Assembly (NCBI GenBank): GCA_021850745.1
Contig: JAJZKX010000011.1
Coordinates: 1-16,327, forward strand
Length of the DNA: 16,327 nt
From: Thermoplasmata archaeon
GTDB taxonomy: Archaea; Thermoplasmatota; Thermoplasmata; Thermoplasmatales; Thermoplasmataceae
Direction: 5' to 3'
Shown: one piece after another, positions 13,775 through 16,327 of the stretch
Layout: each line of letters begins with the position of its first letter
How positions within the stretch are numbered: the first letter of the stretch is position 1
The notes under the pieces: model-generated
Seen by the model: only the letters and a program-made list of their open reading frames with translations
What the model was told of the DNA's origin: nothing
The model's database searches: none
Position numbers and translations under genes: made by a program

Positions 13775-14193
13775 TCCTTCACCTCCATATCAGGGCCCCA
13801 GGTAAGTTGAATTTCACAGGGGCCTAATTTCAGAATGTCATTCTTCCTGCAGCTCTTAATCAAACTTTTTCTCCCGGAAGTATCCACTGAATACAGCACA
13901 AACTGGTATTTGTTCCGGCTGTAAGAAAGAAGATAGTGCTCTTGCTTTTTTTCCAGGACAAGGTCAGATTGTGAACCTGTTTGTGAACCATCATGTGAAC
14001 CTTTTTTATTTCTAATCAGCGTATTCTCTGGACTTTCAGGTTTCCTTGGAATGTGAACCTGTGAATCTATTTGTGAACCTTTATGTGAACCCTGGAGTTT
14101 ATCCACTTCTTTCTTGACCAATTCCGGGGGCCAATCGGGATGCTTCCTTCTGACTGCAACATAGATCGCATGCCTCTGTTTATTCTGTGTCAT
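13771..14193 (-). CDS. Protein with a GSQ-repeat linker; carries a 12-bp repeat array
   Basis: The product is 140 residues. The N-terminus (residues 1-34, MTQNKQRHAIYVAVRRKHPDWPP) is basic and could be a small helical domain. The middle holds two copies of a GSHxGSQxxSQ unit (GSHKGSQIDSQ and GSHDGSQTGSQ), probably a flexible linker. Residues about 80-140 form a beta-rich domain (HYLLSYSRNKYQFVLYSVDTSGRKSLIKSCRKND then GPCEIQLTWGP). The repeats arise from six perfect copies of TGTGAACC on the plus strand, so the DNA repeat itself may be what is selected. GGGGG precedes the ATG, with an ATGA overlap to the nuclease gene. The function is unknown. Confidence 0.65.
   Translation of the reverse strand: MTQNKQRHAIYVAVRRKHPDWPPELVKKEVDKLQGSHKGSQIDSQVHIPRKPESPENTLIRNKKGSHDGSQTGSQSDLVLEKKQEHYLLSYSRNKYQFVLYSVDTSGRKSLIKSCRKNDILKLGPCEIQLTWGPDMEVKE
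13970..14091. repeat. Iteron-like 12-bp repeat array (TGTGAACC core)
   Basis: TGTGAACC occurs perfectly at 13970, 13982 and 13994 in a first cluster and at 14052, 14072 and 14084 in a second, with one altered copy (TGTGAATC) at 14060. Within clusters the period is 12 bp, except 8 bp between 14052 and 14060. Such short phased repeats are typical of iterons bound by replication or partition proteins, but here they also encode the GSQ repeats of the protein on the minus strand. Confidence 0.6.
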
Positions 14194-14651
14194 TTTAGGG
14201 CCCCCTTTTCTGAATTTCTTCCTCCTATGTGTTGGGCCATCTCCATAGGATCTGTGAGCATGAGATTCTGCCTTGGCATAAGATTCTGTCTTTCCTTCAG
14301 GAGATTGATTAAATTACCAACATCACTTCCATTAGAAATTTTCAGGGTTTTTGCTTCTACTGGCATCTGATAGTATCGCCATTCCTTCCGGGCAAATCTT
14401 ACAACATAAAATATCTCAAGCCAGGGAAATGATTCGACCTTTGCCTTCAGGACCTTCCACTGCTCTTCTCCCTTTCCTGAATGCCGCTTGAATGAAAACG
14501 ATTTTTCCTTTGGATCCTTGATCTCAATAATTACGTTGGGTGGCACGATAATGTCTCCCGGTCTTGTCGGAGAGCCATGCTCTGCTTCTATCCCATTGTT
14601 GAGTAGGAGCTTCAGGAATATTCCCTCAGCTGCAGTGCCTTTTGATGTAAT
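14190..14651 (-). CDS. Hjc-like Holliday-junction nuclease, probable ATT start
   Basis: From the ATT at 14651 the frame gives 153 residues. It fits the archaeal Hjc resolvase pattern: Glu9 in KGTAAEGIFLK, Asp33 in RPGDIIV, then Glu43 and Lys45 in IEIK, the PD-(D/E)xK catalytic set. Pyrococcus Hjc uses Glu9, Asp33, Glu46 and Lys48. Downstream, GEEQWKVLK and IFYVVRFARKEWRYY match the helix and WRFF-like strand of that family. The C-terminal 40 residues are extra. The first standard start, GTG at 14546, would remove Glu9 and Asp33. No ATG, GTG or TTG exists between that point and the TAA at 14652, while a GGAG site lies nine bases before the ATT. The frame is also continuous with the upstream 66-residue gene, separated only by that TAA. 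Hjc-type enzymes cut four-way junctions during recombination or replication. ATGA overlap with the next gene. Confidence 0.7.
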   Translation of the reverse strand: MTSKGTAAEGIFLKLLLNNGIEAEHGSPTRPGDIIVPPNVIIEIKDPKEKSFSFKRHSGKGEEQWKVLKAKVESFPWLEIFYVVRFARKEWRYYQMPVEAKTLKISNGSDVGNLINLLKERQNLMPRQNLMLTDPMEMAQHIGGRNSEKGALK

Positions 14652-14852
14652 TTAATCACTCTCCTTTTCCTTTTTTGGCTTAGGTACGGGATAATTGACA
14701 CCGGACAGAACGCCGCACATGAATAGGGTGAATGCTTCGCCTTCGTTCCTTTGGTCGATTCTCAGCCCATTATTTACAGAGGATACTTTGAAGGCTTCCC
14801 ATTCTTCCTGGATGTATTCTTCCAACAGGGCAGATTCATCACTAACTGACAT
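14652..14852 (-). CDS. Small acidic protein of unknown function, in frame with the nuclease
   Basis: The product is 66 residues. It has an acidic N-terminus (SVSDESALLEEYIQEEWEAFK), a short less polar centre (EAFTLFMCGVLSGVNY) and a charged tail (PKPKKEKESD). GGAGGAA lies about 12 bases before the ATG, and the start overlaps the upstream stop (TAATG). Its TAA stop is immediately followed, in the same frame, by the ATT that appears to start the nuclease. The two could therefore be a split gene, a readthrough pair, or simply two genes that abut. Confidence 0.6.
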   Translation of the reverse strand: MSVSDESALLEEYIQEEWEAFKVSSVNNGLRIDQRNEGEAFTLFMCGVLSGVNYPVPKPKKEKESD

Positions 14853-15505
14853 TACTGCTCTTCCTCCTTAGGAATCATTTCAACCCGGACTTCCTGCTTC
14901 AGGTATTCCGGCCTCATTCTGTTCTTGATAGTTTCCTTCAACTCTGGCAACGTAAAAATAGGTTTGAATTGTTTATACCATTCAACAGGCATAATTTTCA
15001 TTCTTTCATTTTCTATCTCTGATTTCTCTACGAACGAATCTAAATTAAGCATAAGATGGTGTTTTCGCATCATTTCACTACTGTCTTCAGCAAGTATGTT
15101 TCTTTTGTGAAATGGTGAAAAATACACGCTTAATTTCTTCTTAACAATTAGATCTCTTAGATACCATGCTCCGCAGTCCTCTTCAAGCCTAATGTCTAAC
15201 TTGATGGATTCCTCAAACTCAATCTTATTTCTAAGTTCCTGAGCTTCCAGTTCCTTTATCCTGATATTGATTTTCTTATCTTTAATCTCCTTTTCAAGCC
15301 TGTCCAGCCTAATTTTTGTATCACCTTTTGGCATCAGCGAATAGACAGCTAACCTGAAAACCTCGCTTGCATTCACATCAGGATGCTCCTTCAGATATTC
15401 TTCTATCGTTAGATCGGAAACGACAGATCTCATAATGTGCTTCTCGTACCCTTTGTTTGGCCTTCCCACTTTTGCTTGTTTAAATGATTTATTTCCATTA
15501 TTCAT
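14852..15505 (-). CDS. Probable ribbon-helix-helix regulator with a coiled coil
   Basis: The product is 217 residues from the ATG at 15505. I prefer this start to the in-frame ATG at 15511 because GAGGT lies six bases before it but directly abuts the earlier one. Residues about 10-65 have a basic arm (KQAKVGRPNKGYEKH), a strand-like SVVSDLTIEEYL and a helix pair ending SEVFRLAVYSLM, which suits a ribbon-helix-helix DNA-binding domain. Residues about 65-110 are a charged coiled coil (RLDRLEKEIKDKKINIRIKELEAQELRNK). The C-terminal 100 residues are a domain I do not recognise. It lies directly downstream of two identical palindromes and is therefore a good candidate for binding them and repressing its own promoter. 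TAATG overlap with the next gene. Confidence 0.65.
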   Translation of the reverse strand: MNNGNKSFKQAKVGRPNKGYEKHIMRSVVSDLTIEEYLKEHPDVNASEVFRLAVYSLMPKGDTKIRLDRLEKEIKDKKINIRIKELEAQELRNKIEFEESIKLDIRLEEDCGAWYLRDLIVKKKLSVYFSPFHKRNILAEDSSEMMRKHHLMLNLDSFVEKSEIENERMKIMPVEWYKQFKPIFTLPELKETIKNRMRPEYLKQEVRVEMIPKEEEQ

Positions 15506-15638
15506 GATCATACCTCTTAAAATTAAAAATTAAAAAAATAAAAAAAGAAAAAATAACAAAATAATTTAAATAATTTAAATATTTAATTAAATTACTGAAA
15601 AAAAGGAAAATACTGTTTTTCTGTGATGTTGAAAAAAT

Positions 15639-15660
15639 AATTTTGTTATATAACAAAATT
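15639..15660. promoter_or_regulatory. Perfect 22-bp palindrome, putative operator
   Basis: The 18-bp core TTTTGTTATATAACAAAA is flanked by AA and TT, giving 22 bp of perfect dyad symmetry. The centre TTATATAA is itself a good archaeal TATA box, so a protein bound here would block the basal factors. It shares its 16-bp core with the second palindrome 57 bp away. Confidence 0.65.
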
Positions 15661-15698
15661 CTCGAACCCGTGTTTTTCGGCTTCTGTATATAGCAAGT

Positions 15699-15714
15699 TT
15701 TGTTATATAACAAA
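15699..15714. promoter_or_regulatory. Perfect 16-bp palindrome, second putative operator
   Basis: TTTGTTATATAACAAA is identical to the inner 16 bp of the palindrome at 15639-15660. The centres are 57 bp apart, between five and six helical turns. Such repetition of a long exact palindrome in an intergenic region is unlikely by chance, even at this AT content. Confidence 0.65.
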
Positions 15715-15754
15715 TTAAAAAATTGATTTCTTGCAGGGAACATTGGTTTTGACA

Positions 15755-16042
15755 TCATCTTCCATACCTCCTCTTGGTATTCTTCTCGTGGATGATCCTG
15801 TTGTAGGTCTCATCAACTGAAATGGATATCCTCAGCTGTATGGGATTGGATGATATCCGGAAACAATCAGTGGGATGCCTGGATTCCCACTTAACCAGTT
15901 CATCATTGGACACTATAAAATCTCCGAAGAAAAGCCAGGAGAGCTTAGAAGGTGAAACAATCTCCCCATTCATTCCTTCCATATATCTGTCAAGACGTGT
16001 TTGATGGTCAGGGATTTGCCTGAGATCAAATTGTTCCTTCAT
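15755..16042 (-). CDS. Small protein of unknown function
   Basis: The product is 95 residues, soluble, with one semi-hydrophobic patch (LSWLFFGDFIV). It begins KEQFDLRQIPDHQTRLDRYM and ends with a basic tail (IIHEKNTKRRYGR). A beta-rich section (FRISSNPIQLRISISVDE) precedes the tail. A GGAGGTG sequence lies 11 bases before the ATG, and the start overlaps the stop of the upstream gene (TAATG). It is followed by the palindrome-rich control region. No family recognised. Confidence 0.6.
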   Translation of the reverse strand: MKEQFDLRQIPDHQTRLDRYMEGMNGEIVSPSKLSWLFFGDFIVSNDELVKWESRHPTDCFRISSNPIQLRISISVDETYNRIIHEKNTKRRYGR

Positions 16043-16248
16043 TATTCAAGCACCTCCAGAAGTTCTTCTAAAGTTAGGGGCTCTCTCCAGAACATCAACT
16101 TGAACTCTTCAACCAATCTATCAGCAATCAAAGGGGAAATAGAATTTATAAAATTCGAAAATGAAGGCATTATGATACAGCCCCCATTAAACGAACAAAA
16201 TTGGGCACACCCCTCCAGACCCGTCCGTATAACTTTGTTAGATGCCAT
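16042..16248 (-). CDS. Small cysteine-containing protein of unknown function
   Basis: The product is 68 residues from the ATG at 16248. An earlier in-frame GTG at 16257 overlaps the GGGGGTG ribosome site, so the ATG six bases beyond it is the better start (the ATG at 16251 is also possible). The N-terminal third holds three cysteines (CAQFCSFNGGC), too few for a classical zinc ribbon. The C-terminal half is helical (ISPLIADRLVEEFKLMF then PLTLEELLEVLE). The gene is close behind the truncated gene at the window edge, so it probably belongs to the same transcript. Confidence 0.55.
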   Translation of the reverse strand: MASNKVIRTGLEGCAQFCSFNGGCIIMPSFSNFINSISPLIADRLVEEFKLMFWREPLTLEELLEVLE

Positions 16249-16266
16249 CATTTTCACCCCCTTTCG

Positions 16267-16327
16267 CTACTCTAAATCTTCAATTGCCCCCATATCCTTT
16301 CTGAAAACGGGATAAATGATCTTATTG
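16267..16327 (-). CDS. C-terminal end of a gene cut by the right window edge
   Basis: A minus-strand frame is open from the edge to a TAG at 16267-16269 and gives NKIIYPVFRKDMGAIEDLE. Only 19 residues are visible, so no family can be named. I accept it because the stop lies 18 bases before the next gene's start and fits the dense operon, but a chance open frame of this length is possible. Confidence 0.35.
   Translation of the reverse strand, partial: NKIIYPVFRKDMGAIEDLE

Larger units (their letters stand above)
15506..15754. promoter_or_regulatory. AT-rich control region upstream of the regulator operon
   Basis: The 240-odd bases between two minus-strand genes are almost pure A/T from 15520 to 15600, with many ATTTAAAT words that could serve as TATA boxes. 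They hold two perfect palindromes sharing a 16-bp core, plus a degenerate TATATA site (around 15684-15695) between them. A GAGGT ribosome site lies just before the regulator start. An 86-codon frame crosses the region but looks spurious. The likely role is the main promoter of the regulator-nuclease operon; a replication origin is possible given the AT-rich stretch. Confidence 0.5.

Noticed and set aside
13970..14091. CRISPR-like array at the TGTGAACC repeats
   Set aside because: The repeat unit is only 8 bp, the spacers only 4 bp, and the array lies inside a coding frame. No cas gene is nearby.
15498..15758. 86-codon minus-strand frame across the AT-rich control region, with GAGGAGGT seven bases before its ATG and an ATGA overlap with the upstream gene
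   Set aside because: The apparent ribosome site encodes part of the KRRYGR end of the upstream gene. The frame runs through both palindromes and an almost pure A/T tract, giving Phe/Ile/Asn-rich sequence typical of translated T-rich DNA, and it overlaps the start of the regulator gene.

Overview
The window looks like an archaeal mobile element, or most of one, with AT-rich genes at its left edge. The archaeal signs are: (i) several genes appear leaderless, with an AT-rich TATA-type box 20-30 bases upstream of the start codon and no Shine-Dalgarno; (ii) genes inside operons have GGAGGTG-type ribosome sites and ATGA, TGATG or TAATG overlaps; (iii) there is an archaeal Hjc-type Holliday-junction nuclease and a possible PCNA-type clamp; (iv) the large surface protein carries PKD-like repeats of the kind common in Thermoplasmata. 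I infer a member of Thermoplasmatota, but no rRNA or other marker confirms it. I see no rRNA, tRNA, CRISPR array, transposase or integrase.

Layout. Bases 1-1464 hold two AT-rich plus-strand genes of unknown function: the tail of one, and a six-helix membrane protein. From about 1500 to the right end nearly everything is on the minus strand and richer in GC, so transcription runs right to left. The right part (16327 to 13194) is a control and DNA-processing block of small overlapping genes: a truncated gene at the edge, two small unknowns, an AT-rich control region with two identical palindromes, a probable ribbon-helix-helix regulator, a small unknown, an Hjc-like nuclease that seems to start at ATT, a protein with GSQ repeats encoded by a 12-bp repeat array, another unknown and a possible winged-helix protein. 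A single AT-rich plus-strand gene (12205-13182) interrupts the minus-strand set.

From 12088 to 2775 is a tightly packed set of twelve genes: a polytopic membrane protein with a large outer domain, three small hydrophobic membrane proteins, an 840-residue surface protein with PKD-like repeats and a C-terminal anchor, a soluble protein whose C-terminal two thirds resembles a PCNA-type clamp, two small membrane-anchored proteins, a membrane protein with a cytoplasmic coiled coil, two small soluble proteins, and a P-loop ATPase with two zinc ribbons. The last gene (1526-2527) encodes an ArdC/LtrC-type protein with a zinc-metallopeptidase motif, typical of elements that enter cells as DNA.

Together this suggests an element with its own regulation, junction resolution and anti-restriction, plus a membrane module that builds a surface structure. 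The order small membrane proteins, large C-anchored spike-like protein, more membrane proteins, P-loop ATPase resembles in outline the pleolipoviruses and vesicle-forming plasmids of haloarchaea. A DNA-transfer apparatus is the main alternative. I see no VirB4-like or major capsid protein. The virus/vesicle reading is inference from architecture, not from sequence homology.
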